Shown piece after piece: positions 6,980-14,300 of a stretch of 15,109 nucleotides of DNA. The DNA is taken from NCBI GenBank assembly GCA_947038745.1, contig CAMQXE010000005.1, forward strand, positions 1 through 15,109, in the 5' to 3' direction. The position numbers were made by a program, and so were the translations under genes. This stretch comes from an uncultured Propionibacteriaceae bacterium (GTDB taxonomy: Bacteria; Actinomycetota; Actinomycetes; Propionibacteriales; Propionibacteriaceae). Numbering within the stretch: the stretch's first letter is position 1; each line of letters opens with the position of its first letter. Under the pieces are notes generated by a model, which was not told the origin of the DNA, made no database searches, and saw nothing but the letters and a program-made list of their open reading frames with translations.

Positions 6980-8539
6980 ATGCCTGCTCCGTTACTGAAG
7001 CTCGATCCGAGCACTGTCGCGAAAGCTCGCCAGCTTGCTGCTAAAGCTGGCGAACCTATCGTCGAAATGACCAAACAGCACACCACTGTGTCAGTTGAAC
7101 GTGCAGTATTGCGTCTGGCTGGCCTCAAGGGTGCTGATGCTGAAGGCACTCCGTGGTCTAACCGCGTGGTGGACGCAGTTCGTGGCGAGGTTGGCCTTGA
7201 ACATGGCGTTTCGCTGCCAATCTGGCATGCCATGAACCAGCACAACATGACCCTTGATCAGGTAGCTCAAGCTGGTGCAACCGGAGAGATCAATTTCACT
7301 GTTCCCACGGGTAAAGATCTCATCGCAGCTAAGCAGGCCGCGCTACGTGACGCCAAGGCCGGTGTTTCCATTGTCGATGGTAACCGTCAGACGCGCTCGC
7401 AGATGATCAATACCATCGGGGATGCGCCGCATAAGCCATGGAATTACCTCATCGTCGCCACCGGCGATATCTACGAGGACATCCCACAGGCACAAGCGGC
7501 TGCTGAAGCTGGTGCAGACGTCATCGCAGTGATCCGTTCCACGGGCCAGTCTTTGCTCGATTATGTTCCAGAAGGCGCTACCCGTGAGGGTTTTGCAGGA
7601 ACCTTTGCCACGCAAGAGAACTTCCGACTCATGCGTGCAGCTCTTGACGAGACCAGCAAGAAGATGGGCCGCTACGTCCGTCTGTGCAACTACGCTTCAG
7701 GTCTGTGCATGCCCGAGATGGCAACCTTGGGTTCGCTCGAACGTCTTGACATGATGCTCAACGACTCGATGTACGGCATCCTTTTCCGCGACATCAACCC
7801 GATCCGCACCTTCGTCGATCAGCGCTTCGCTCGCATGATGAATGCCCGTGCAGGCATCATCATCAACACCGGCGAGGACAACTACCTCACTACTGCTGAT
7901 GCGATTGAGGCTGCTCACACCGTCACGGTGTCGCAGTTGCTCAATGAGTACTTCGCTGTGGAAGCTGGCCTGGAACCGTGGCAGATCGGCCTGGGACATG
8001 CCTTCGAGATCAACCCTGATATCACCGATAGTTTCCGTCTCGAATTGGCTCACGCCATGTTGGCACGGGCACTGTTCCCGGAGTATCCGCTCAAGTGGAT
8101 GCCACCAACGAAGCACATGACCGGCGACGTTTTCCGTGGGTACATGCTTGATGCCTTCTTCAACTTGGCAGGCGAGCTCACTGGCCAGGGCATTTTGCTC
8201 ATCGGCATGATGACCGAGGCGGTTGTTACCCCGTGGATCTCTGACCGCGATCTGGCGCTACAAAACGTCGAGTATGTACGCAATGCTGTCGGTAGTTTGC
8301 GTGAAGACTTCTGTCCGGCTCCGGATGGTTTCATTGCACAGCGCGCTAACCAGGTTCTGGCAGAGGCTATCGATCTGCTTGGCACAATCGAAAAAGATGG
8401 CATGCTCAATGCCATCGCTGGAGGCACCTTCGGCCTCATGAAGCGCCCGGCTGATGGCGGCAAGGGCTTGGATGGAGTTGCACAAAAGTGTGACGAATAC
8501 TTCAACCCGGCGACGGAGATTCTGGAGGCTGGAAAGTGA
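6980..8539 (+). CDS. kamD: Beta-lysine 5,6-aminomutase alpha subunit
   Basis: Large subunit of the adenosylcobalamin- and PLP-dependent aminomutase that moves the terminal amino group of beta-lysine (or D-lysine) from C6 to C5. The 519-residue length equals that usual for KamD. Recognisable blocks include SLPIWHAMNQHN near 76-87, VDGNRQTRSQMINTIGD (132-148), VIRSTGQSLLDYVPEGAT (189-206), YASGLCMPEMA near 239-249, WQIGLGHAFEINP (334-346) and the C-terminal GGTFGLMKRPADGGKG. These fit the TIM-barrel subunit that holds substrate and the PLP phosphate. The ATG immediately follows the kdd stop and is preceded by a strong AAGAAGGAGGG ribosome site inside the end of kdd. It overlaps kamE by four bases (GTGA), the usual sign of coupled synthesis of equimolar subunits. 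No truncation or missing block is seen. Confidence 0.93.
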   Translation: MPAPLLKLDPSTVAKARQLAAKAGEPIVEMTKQHTTVSVERAVLRLAGLKGADAEGTPWSNRVVDAVRGEVGLEHGVSLPIWHAMNQHNMTLDQVAQAGATGEINFTVPTGKDLIAAKQAALRDAKAGVSIVDGNRQTRSQMINTIGDAPHKPWNYLIVATGDIYEDIPQAQAAAEAGADVIAVIRSTGQSLLDYVPEGATREGFAGTFATQENFRLMRAALDETSKKMGRYVRLCNYASGLCMPEMATLGSLERLDMMLNDSMYGILFRDINPIRTFVDQRFARMMNARAGIIINTGEDNYLTTADAIEAAHTVTVSQLLNEYFAVEAGLEPWQIGLGHAFEINPDITDSFRLELAHAMLARALFPEYPLKWMPPTKHMTGDVFRGYMLDAFFNLAGELTGQGILLIGMMTEAVVTPWISDRDLALQNVEYVRNAVGSLREDFCPAPDGFIAQRANQVLAEAIDLLGTIEKDGMLNAIAGGTFGLMKRPADGGKGLDGVAQKCDEYFNPATEILEAGK

Positions 8540-9276
8540 GCATCGTTCGTCCTTACGGAGACGCCACCGATGATGGCATGGTCCAAGTCTCCTTCACCCT
8601 TCCGCTTGCCCATGACAAGCGAGCTGAAGGAGCCGCAGTACAACTCGCCAACAAGATGGGGATGAACCCTGCGATCTTGGTTCATGCCAAGCCCATTGGT
8701 GATACCCATACGTTCTTCGTGGTCTATGGCTCGGTCAATCACGATGTCGACACCGATCAGGTGGTGGTCGTCGAGCGGGATTACCCGTTGCTGGATAAGT
8801 ATGAGGCTGATGCCTTGATCGAGAAGAACCTTCATCGCCCGATCAAGGTTGTCGGCGCTTGTATCGGAACTGACGCACATACTGTCGGTATTGATGCCAT
8901 TCTCAATATCAAGGGAATTGCGGGGGAGAAGGGGCTGGAGTCCTATCACGAGTTGGCAGTGGTCAATCTCGGTGCTCAGGTCAGTGTTCCGAGCCTTGTT
9001 AATCGGGCTATTGAGGAAAAAGCTGATGCTGTCTTGATCTCGCAGGTCGTGACGCAGCGCGATCAGCACATTATCAATGTGAAAGAAGCAACTGCTGCTT
9101 TCCGCGAAGCATTCCCGGCAGACAAGCGTCCGCTTGTCATCGTTGGCGGTCCTCGTTTCGACGAGACTCAAGCAGATGCGCTAGGTGTTGATCGAGTTTT
9201 CTCTCGTGGCACAAAACCCGCAGAAGTAGCCAGCTACCTCGTTGATGCACTCGTTACTAAGAAAGGAGCCAAGTAA
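8536..9276 (+). CDS. kamE: Beta-lysine 5,6-aminomutase beta subunit, B12-binding
   Basis: Small subunit carrying the cobalamin-binding Rossmann-like domain. The 246-residue product has the base-off B12 motif DAHTVG (Asp113, His115, Gly118); His115 is the expected lower cobalt ligand. Lys126 in NIKG sits eleven residues after that histidine, the same spacing as His133 and Lys144 in the clostridial enzyme, where the lysine forms the Schiff base with PLP; both cofactor residues are therefore conserved. The N-terminal part (15-100) is the dimerisation domain with the strand-rich QVSFTLPLAH segment. It starts at GTG 8536, overlapping the kamD stop, with GGAGG upstream at 8524-8528. It ends two bases before the kal ATG. 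No reactivating factor for the B12 enzyme is encoded in the window. Confidence 0.93.
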   Translation: MSIVRPYGDATDDGMVQVSFTLPLAHDKRAEGAAVQLANKMGMNPAILVHAKPIGDTHTFFVVYGSVNHDVDTDQVVVVERDYPLLDKYEADALIEKNLHRPIKVVGACIGTDAHTVGIDAILNIKGIAGEKGLESYHELAVVNLGAQVSVPSLVNRAIEEKADAVLISQVVTQRDQHIINVKEATAAFREAFPADKRPLVIVGGPRFDETQADALGVDRVFSRGTKPAEVASYLVDALVTKKGAK

Positions 9277-9278
9277 CC

Positions 9279-9686
9279 ATGTCTGATCTGACCGGAACGG
9301 TTGTAACTCACCGTCGTTACTTGCCTTACACCGATGCCCACTATGCCGGAAATCTCGTCAATGGGGCATTTTCGCTCGATATGTTTGGCGATGTTGCGAC
9401 TGAAATGTGCATCGTGACTGACAGCGATGAAGGTTTATTTGCTGGTTATTCCGAGGTCAAGTTCTTGGCTCCGGTTTATGCCGGTGATGTCTTGGAGATC
9501 GAGGCTAAGTTGATCCGAGAGGGTCGACGTAGCCGTGAGATGACTTTCGAGTCCCGAGTCGTTTGCCGAGCTGCACATAACCTTGGCAAAACTGACGCCC
9601 CAGAATCAGCGTCATTCCGCCTTGATGAACCTATCGTTGCCGCAACTGCAACAGGTACTGTCATCGTGCCCCAAGCTCGCGCCTAG
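9279..9686 (+). CDS. kal: 3-aminobutyryl-CoA ammonia-lyase
   Basis: Eliminates ammonia from L-3-aminobutyryl-CoA to give crotonyl-CoA. The 135-residue single hot-dog-fold protein shows the family signature DAHYAGNLVNGA (19-30), FGDVATEMC (36-44), DEGLFAGYSEV (48-58) and FLAPVYAGDVLEIEAK (61-76). The first block is very close to clostridial Kal and distinguishes it from acyl-CoA thioesterases of the same fold. It starts two bases after kamE with AAAGGAG at 9262-9268. Its presence shows that the organism makes 3-aminobutyryl-CoA, so a Kce cleavage enzyme is expected elsewhere in the genome, because none lies between Kdd and Kal here. It is the last gene of the plus-strand operon and is followed by a terminator. 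Confidence 0.88.
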   Translation: MSDLTGTVVTHRRYLPYTDAHYAGNLVNGAFSLDMFGDVATEMCIVTDSDEGLFAGYSEVKFLAPVYAGDVLEIEAKLIREGRRSREMTFESRVVCRAAHNLGKTDAPESASFRLDEPIVAATATGTVIVPQARA

Positions 9687-9701
9687 AAAGCCCAAACTCA
9701 T

Positions 9702-9746
9702 AGTGGCCGGACCAGAGGATATCTCTGGTTCGGCCACTTAATATTT
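9702..9746 (+). terminator. Terminator of the kdd-kamD-kamE-kal operon
   Basis: A 16-bp stem with one G-T wobble (9702-9717 with 9723-9738) closes a 5-base loop and is followed by TAATATTT. It starts 15 bases after the kal stop. Very stable and correctly placed. Confidence 0.85.
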
Positions 9747-9812
9747 CAGGGATTTCCCGAGCCTACCCCTGATGCGCTGGGGTTCGCTCCCAATCTAGGG
9801 CAAACTAGTCTT

Positions 9813-10616
9813 ATGACTGAGCCGTATGAGTCGCTGGGCGACATCTGTGTGATCATTCCGACGTATAACGAGATCGACAATATCGGGCCGATCACCGCGC
9901 GTATCCGAGCTGCTGTGCCAAAGGCGCACATTCTCATCGCCGATGATAATTCCCCTGATGGCACTGGCGCTAAAGCTGATGAGCTTGCCGCTGCCGATAA
10001 GCAGATTCACGTCATGCATCGTCAAGGCAAAGAGGGTCTAGCTGCGGCTTACCTCGCTGGTTTTAGATGGGCACTTGAAAATGGTTACGAGATCATCGGT
10101 GAGACTGACGCTGATGGCTCACACCAGCCAGAGTTCCTGCCCTCAATTCTCAACGCATTAACCCATGCTGACATGGTTAAGGGATCACGCTGGGTCAAGG
10201 GCGGTAAGGTCATCAACTACCCGAAGTTCCGTGAATATCTCTCCCGTGGCGGCGCGCTCTACACCAATGTCATGCTTGGTATCGGCGTGAAAGACCCCTC
10301 CGGCGGTTATAACTTCTTCAAGGCAGAGTTGCTGCGCACAATCATGGATCAGGTTCAATCCAAGGGATACTTGTTCCAGACTGAGCTGACCATTTTAGCT
10401 AAGCAAAACGGATTTAGCGTTGTTGAGGTTCCTATCGAGTTCCCCGACCGAGAGCTTGGTCAATCCAAGCTGAGCAAGGAAATCTTCGTTGAATCTCTGC
10501 TAGAGACCACCAAGCGCGGATTAAAGCACCGCGGTGGGCAGATCACTGGCGCTGGCCACAAGTGCCTTCATAAGGTATCGAGCACCATTGCCAAGGCAAC
10601 CGAGAAAAAAGCTTAA
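9813..10616 (+). CDS. ppm1: Polyprenol monophosphomannose synthase (GT2, DPM1-like)
   Basis: Transfers mannose from GDP-mannose to polyprenyl phosphate at the inner face of the membrane, providing the donor for lipoglycan synthesis and protein mannosylation. The 267-residue catalytic domain has CVIIPTYNE (12-20), ADDNSPDGT (43-51), the metal-binding TDADGSHQPE (98-107), VKGSRWVKGG (122-131), FREYLSRGGALYTN (139-152), PSGGYNFFK (162-170) and RELGQSKLS (213-221), in the order seen in DPM1-type GT2 enzymes. It has no acyltransferase domain and no membrane segments, so it is the soluble actinobacterial type. The ATG at 9813 has no ribosome site at useful distance; a CAAACT at 9801-9806 could be a -10 for a leaderless message. 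It is directly followed by fxsA, the common actinobacterial order. Confidence 0.9.
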   Translation: MTEPYESLGDICVIIPTYNEIDNIGPITARIRAAVPKAHILIADDNSPDGTGAKADELAAADKQIHVMHRQGKEGLAAAYLAGFRWALENGYEIIGETDADGSHQPEFLPSILNALTHADMVKGSRWVKGGKVINYPKFREYLSRGGALYTNVMLGIGVKDPSGGYNFFKAELLRTIMDQVQSKGYLFQTELTILAKQNGFSVVEVPIEFPDRELGQSKLSKEIFVESLLETTKRGLKHRGGQITGAGHKCLHKVSSTIAKATEKKA

Positions 10617-10618
10617 TT

Positions 10619-11158
10619 GTGGCAACGAAGCTAATCTCCGAGCGGAAGCGGCCTTGGCTGCTTCCGCTCGTGCTTACTACCTTGGTCGTGCTCCCACTCG
10701 TTGAGCTGATCGTGCTGGTCAAAGTGGGACGAGCAATCGGTGCGTTACTCACCCTTGCGCTGCTGATCATTCTTGGTGTGCTAGGAACTCGGCTTATGTC
10801 GAAACAAGGCCGCGCTGCTTGGCAAGGGTTACGCACTTCTCTTGCCGATGGCCGAATGCCCACCGATAACGTCGCTGACGGCATTGCCGCATTGATTGCT
10901 GGGTTGCTCTTAGTCTTGCCTGGTTTTATCACTGATGCCCTAGCGCTATTAGTACTCTTACCTCCCACGCGCAAGATCGGCCGGCGTCTTTTTGCTGCTG
11001 CCATAGAGCGCGCAATTCCAGGAGCTACCAATATTCGACTGCCACAACCATCAAGACGATCTGGCCCAGACATCATCGACGGCGAAGTCATCGATGTGAC
11101 TTCGCCGTCGAAAACGTCAAATACCGCTAATACAAGCGTTCCTTACGAACTTCCTTGA
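10619..11158 (+). CDS. fxsA: FxsA family membrane protein
   Basis: Small cytoplasmic membrane protein; E. coli FxsA suppresses F exclusion of phage T7, and the native role is unknown. The 179-residue product has hydrophobic segments at about 14-32, 39-58 and 83-116, the last long enough to cross twice. Between them is the family-like GTRLMSKQGRAAWQGLRTSL region (about 58-77), followed by a charged cytoplasmic C-terminus rich in Ser, Thr and Arg. It begins at GTG 10619, two bases after the ppm1 stop and without a clear Shine-Dalgarno, so it likely depends on translational coupling. Its last 32 bases overlap the end of convergent rbpA, and its 3' coding part contains a perfect 15-bp hairpin. 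Family assignment is good; function unassigned. Confidence 0.8.
   Translation: MATKLISERKRPWLLPLVLTTLVVLPLVELIVLVKVGRAIGALLTLALLIILGVLGTRLMSKQGRAAWQGLRTSLADGRMPTDNVADGIAALIAGLLLVLPGFITDALALLVLLPPTRKIGRRLFAAAIERAIPGATNIRLPQPSRRSGPDIIDGEVIDVTSPSKTSNTANTSVPYELP
11076..11111 (-). terminator. Perfect 15-bp hairpin in fxsA, just downstream of rbpA
   Basis: TCGACGGCGAAGTCA (11076-11090) pairs perfectly with 11097-11111 around a 6-base loop. On the minus strand it lies 15 bases beyond the rbpA stop, where a terminator is expected; it is also coding sequence for the fxsA C-terminus (DGEVIDVTSPS). There is no T run on either side, so it may act as a 3'-end or RNA-stability hairpin rather than a classic terminator. 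Confidence 0.45.
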
Positions 11159-11465
11159 GCCGCTCTTTGAGTAAGGCTTCAAGCTCAGGGATGCTGCGTC
11201 GTTCCAGCAACATATCCCAGTGAGTACGCTGGGGCTTGTCATCCTTGAACTCAGATTTGGTGCCATCTGCACGGATTCCAGTTCCACCGCAACGCGGGCA
11301 GCCCCACTCAGTTGGCAATTCTGCCTCAGATGAGAAGGTCACTGCGAAGGTATGGTCGCTCGGGCATACGAAGCCGAGTTCAATCCGAGGCGCCATCTCA
11401 ACGCCTTTCTCGTCTTCAAGGCTCTTGGTCCCTAGTCCGCTTCCGCGTAATGCGCTGCTTGCCAT
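11127..11465 (-). CDS. rbpA: RNA polymerase-binding protein RbpA
   Basis: Actinobacterial general transcription factor that binds RNA polymerase and the primary sigma factor and stabilises the open complex. The 112-residue protein has an N-terminal tail (1-25, with RGSGLGTKS), a core domain with FVCPSDHTF and GCPRCGGTG, a basic linker (67-80) and the sigma-interaction domain RTHWDMLLERRSIPELEALL (80-99). Cys34, His38, Cys56 and Cys59 form a possible zinc site. The start is ATG 11463-11465 with GAGGAG eight bases upstream; the frame stays open further upstream but without resemblance to the family. Its end overlaps fxsA by 32 bases. No convincing promoter was found in the 161-base gap to pdxY; I looked for a GGAAT/GTT SigR-type site with normal spacing and did not find one. 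Confidence 0.93.
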   Translation of the reverse strand: MASSALRGSGLGTKSLEDEKGVEMAPRIELGFVCPSDHTFAVTFSSEAELPTEWGCPRCGGTGIRADGTKSEFKDDKPQRTHWDMLLERRSIPELEALLKERLKEVRKERLY

Positions 11466-11626
11466 GATCAGAACTCCTCGTCGTTGACTTACATCCATTG
11501 TTGCGGGGCGATCAAGCCCTTGGGGCCATAACTGCGAAATTATCTTCCACAACCATGCTTTTTATATCCCCCAACCGGAAGACATCTATTACGATAGCGC
11601 TTCGCAGCTACAAGGCGAATATGTGA

Positions 11627-12514
11627 ATGTCACACCACAATGGCACACTTTTATCTGTGACGAACGTAATTTCGATTCAATCCCACGTCGCCTTCGGCCA
11701 CGCTGGTAACTCCGCAGCAGTATTTCCCCTGCAGCGCCAGGGCGTTGATGTCATCGATGTCCTCACCGTTAATTTCTCTAATCACACCGGTTACGGTGCG
11801 TGGACTGGCACCCAGATAGCCCCAACCACGGTTCGCGAGATTGTTCATGGCGTAGCCGATCGTGGTGCGCTTACTGACATTGATGCGATCTTGACTGGCT
11901 ATCTTGGCGCCCAGGAGATGGGGGAGGTCATCGTTGAGAGCGCAGCCTTTGTCAAAGAGCAAAGCCCCGAAGCGATCTGGTGCTGTGACCCTGTCATGGG
12001 TGATGTCGGACGTGGCTTCTTTGTCATGGCAGGTATCCCTGAATACTTCAGAGATGTTGTTGTGCCACTAGCTGATGTGATGACGCCAAACCAGTTTGAA
12101 CTTAATTTCCTTACTGGCCGCGAAGAAACCTCCACCATGGCTGAGGTCTTGGCTGCGGTCGCTCAGCTGCGCCAGCGCGGCCCATCAACAGTTCTGGTTA
12201 CTTCCGTCATTACTCATGACACTGCTGACGATGAACTCACGATGGTTGCGGTGGGAGAACAAGGCGCATACGTTGTCCGCACGCCACGGCTTGTCTCAAC
12301 TTTCACTGGCTCAGGCGATCTTACCGCTGCAACTTTCTTAACCCACCTACTACGCACTAATGATGTTGCACAGGCATTGGAACGTACTGCTGCAATCGTC
12401 TATGGCGTATTGGAGCTGACCCAAGATTCTGGCAAACGTGAGCTACAACTGGTTGCTGGGCAAGAAGAACTAGTTAATCCCTCACATAGTTTCGTGGCAG
12501 CTAAACTTCACTAA
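11627..12514 (+). CDS. pdxY: Pyridoxal kinase
   Basis: Phosphorylates pyridoxal (possibly pyridoxine and pyridoxamine) with ATP to give PLP in the salvage pathway. The 295-residue ribokinase-fold protein shows ISIQSHVAFGHAGNSAAVFP (15-34), the substrate-facing NFSNHTGYGAWTG, LTGYLGAQEMGE (85-96), CDPVMGD (120-126), VMTPNQFELNFLTG and the anion-hole and catalytic FTGSGDLTAATFL near 225-237. These match PdxY/PdxK of bacteria. ATG 11627 has only a weak AAGG ten bases upstream; GTG 11657 would begin nearer to the usual family start (VTNVISIQSH) and remains possible. It is divergent from rbpA and ends at a bidirectional terminator, so it is probably transcribed alone. PLP is a cofactor of KamA and KamDE in the same window, but a regulatory link is not shown. 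Confidence 0.9.
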   Translation: MSHHNGTLLSVTNVISIQSHVAFGHAGNSAAVFPLQRQGVDVIDVLTVNFSNHTGYGAWTGTQIAPTTVREIVHGVADRGALTDIDAILTGYLGAQEMGEVIVESAAFVKEQSPEAIWCCDPVMGDVGRGFFVMAGIPEYFRDVVVPLADVMTPNQFELNFLTGREETSTMAEVLAAVAQLRQRGPSTVLVTSVITHDTADDELTMVAVGEQGAYVVRTPRLVSTFTGSGDLTAATFLTHLLRTNDVAQALERTAAIVYGVLELTQDSGKRELQLVAGQEELVNPSHSFVAAKLH

Positions 12515-12529
12515 TAGCTCTTAGCTAAA

Positions 12530-12584
12530 AACAAATGTCTGGGGTTGCTCACCGGTGAGCAACCCCAGACATTTGTTATTTTCC
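12530..12584. terminator. Bidirectional terminator between pdxY and the peptide transporter gene
   Basis: A perfect palindrome of two 24-base arms (12530-12553 and 12554-12577) with no unpaired centre in the DNA. On the plus strand it is followed by ATTTTCC; on the minus strand it is followed by TTTTAGC. It is 15 bases after the pdxY stop and 18 bases before the transporter stop, so it can end both convergent messages. Confidence 0.92.
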
Positions 12585-12595
12585 TGAAGCAGCAG

Positions 12596-14151
12596 TTACT
12601 TGCTGGCTCCAGAACCGATATCAGCCATCTGACGCTGAGTCCAAGGTGCTACGAAGAACAGCACTGCAGCAACAACGAGCGTCACAATACCCAACCCGTA
12701 GTAATAGGTAGCATCAGAGATATTCGATGTTCGCTCGATAACGACAGCAGCAACTCCTTGACCGGTAGCTGAGGCAAGTAGCCACAACGTCATGCCCTGC
12801 GAAGCGAAGGCTCGCGGAGCAAGCGCTGTGGTAGCAGCCAAACCAACGGGGGAGAGTGCTAGCTCACCGAGCGTCTGAACGATGAAGACGACTGCCAAGT
12901 ACCACCACGGCGACAGGTGTAGCTGTCCTGCTGGCCAAAGCTGGAAACCTAAGCCCATCATCAGCGCAGAGATACCGATGATGGCAACAGCCATCGCAAA
13001 CTTCTGCGCAACTGAGGGGAACTTACCGGCTCGCTTAAGGAATAGCCAAGCGAATAGCGGGGTCAAGAGGACTACGGCTGCAGGGTTTACTGCCTGGTAG
13101 GCCTCTGGGGTCATTACCCAGCCGAATAGACCAGTCTTGCCGTCAGTATTGTCCTTTGCAAAGACTGCCATCTTTCCTGAAGCCTGCTCAAAGATCATAA
13201 AGAACAACATGGCTCCGATCCAGAGCGGAATGTAAGCCCGCATATGCGAACGCTCCACTGAGGTGACCAACTTAGATTTGAACATCATCGTGAAGAATGC
13301 AATAGATCCAATTGCTGAAACGGCGAACAGCATGTAAGCGATTGCGCTGACAGGAGTCTTGAAGATCAACAGGAAGATCCAGAACAGCAGGGCGCATCCT
13401 GCAATAACAGCAAGAGTGACCAGCAAGAGCCGCTTACCTTCACCAGGCTTTAGCGGGTTTGGAACGTCAAAAGCGAACTTCGACAGCTTATGGCGACCAA
13501 TGAGGAATGCGACAAGAGCAATTGCCATACCAATTGCCGCGGCAATGAAACCAACATGGTAGCCGAAGTGATCTTTGAGTAGACCAGTAACGATCGGGGA
13601 GATCAACGAGCCCAAGTTCACTGCCATGTAGAACAGCTGGAAACCAGCATCTCGACGCGGATCGTCAGCATCGTAAAGACCACCAACGATGGTGGATAGG
13701 TTTGGCTTAATAAAGCCAGTTCCAGCGGCAACTAGGCAGATACCGACCCATGCAGTTGCAGTAAAGGGCATAGATAAGAACAGGTGCCCGCACATGATGA
13801 TCAGGCCACCGTACAGCGCCACGGCCCGATGATGCGATCAGCACAAATGCCACCAGGAATTGCCATCAAGAATACGGCTGCACCATAAACAGCCATGATG
13901 ACTACACCTGTGTTCTTAGGAATACCCAGGCCACCATTTTGCATGGTGTCGATGATGAAGTAGAGCAGAATCGCGCGCATACCGTAGTAGGAGAAACGCT
14001 CGAACATTTCCACGCCAAGCATCCACGGCAACCCTCGTGGCTGGCCTAGAAGGCCTGAATCTTCATGTGAAGACCCAGTACGTAGTGTGCTTGGCTCCCA
14101 ACGCGAAGTTCGCGCAGGCTTCGTTTCAGTCTTCATGTCAGCCATTGACAT
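12596..14151 (-). pseudogene. POT/PTR2-family peptide transporter with frameshift
   Basis: Proton-coupled di/tripeptide importer of the major facilitator superfamily, read in two frames. The N-terminal part (14151 to 13801, 116 residues) carries the PTR2 signature EMFERFSYYGMRAILLYF and ends in ADRIIGPWRCTVA followed by TGA. The rest (from about 13822 to 12596, some 400 residues) resumes in another frame as ALYGGLIIMCGHLFLSMP, with the second signature GTGFIKPNLSTIVGGLYD and FYMAVNLGSLISP and the remaining membrane segments. The frame break is near 13815-13830. Relative to the usual ADRIIGxxRAV spacing about seven bases appear to be missing, as if lost between two CGG repeats. ATG 14151 is preceded by GAGGAG, four bases away; ATG 14145 is the alternative. 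Everything else is intact and no other stop is seen, so a recent mutation, phase variation or a sequencing error are all possible. Confidence 0.85.
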
Positions 14152-14194
14152 AAGACTCCTCTCAATTTCTCGTAGAGCGCAATAAATATCACGC

Positions 14195-14225
14195 AACTGC
14201 AAGATCTACCGGAGATTTTGCAGTT
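14195..14225. promoter_or_regulatory. 31-base inverted repeat upstream of the transporter
   Basis: AACTGCAAGATCT (14195-14207) and AGATTTTGCAGTT (14213-14225) are inverted repeats with one mismatch (a G-T pair in RNA) and a 5-base spacer. It lies 43 bases before the transporter ATG and 75 bases after the end of the murA-like gene, both on the minus strand. It could be an operator, a leader hairpin or the murA-like terminator; no T run follows it. The remaining bases of this 149-base gap show nothing recognisable. Confidence 0.5.
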
Positions 14226-14300
14226 CACAGCCTACGGTGTCGAGAGATAGCTTGGATAGAGATACATGCTCAGAAAATTTTAGTGTCCCCAACGCCAAAC

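Noticed and set aside
8050..9171. A 373-codon open frame on the minus strand opposite kamD/kamE
   Set aside because: Lies antisense across two well-recognised genes, shows no motif, and has no ribosome site of note.
10543..11091. A 182-codon minus-strand frame opposite fxsA
   Set aside because: Low-complexity Ser/Arg/Pro translation typical of an antisense shadow; FxsA is recognisable on the plus strand.
11576..11585. CGGAAGACAT occurs upstream of pdxY and also upstream of kdd (5867-5876), suggesting a shared PLP-related site
   Set aside because: Many 10-base repeats are expected by chance in 15 kb, the flanks do not match, and neither copy is palindromic.
11466..11626. TATAAA and other hexamers as rbpA or pdxY promoters
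   Set aside because: Several AT-rich hexamers are present, but none has a credible -35 at 16-18 bases, so no promoter is called.
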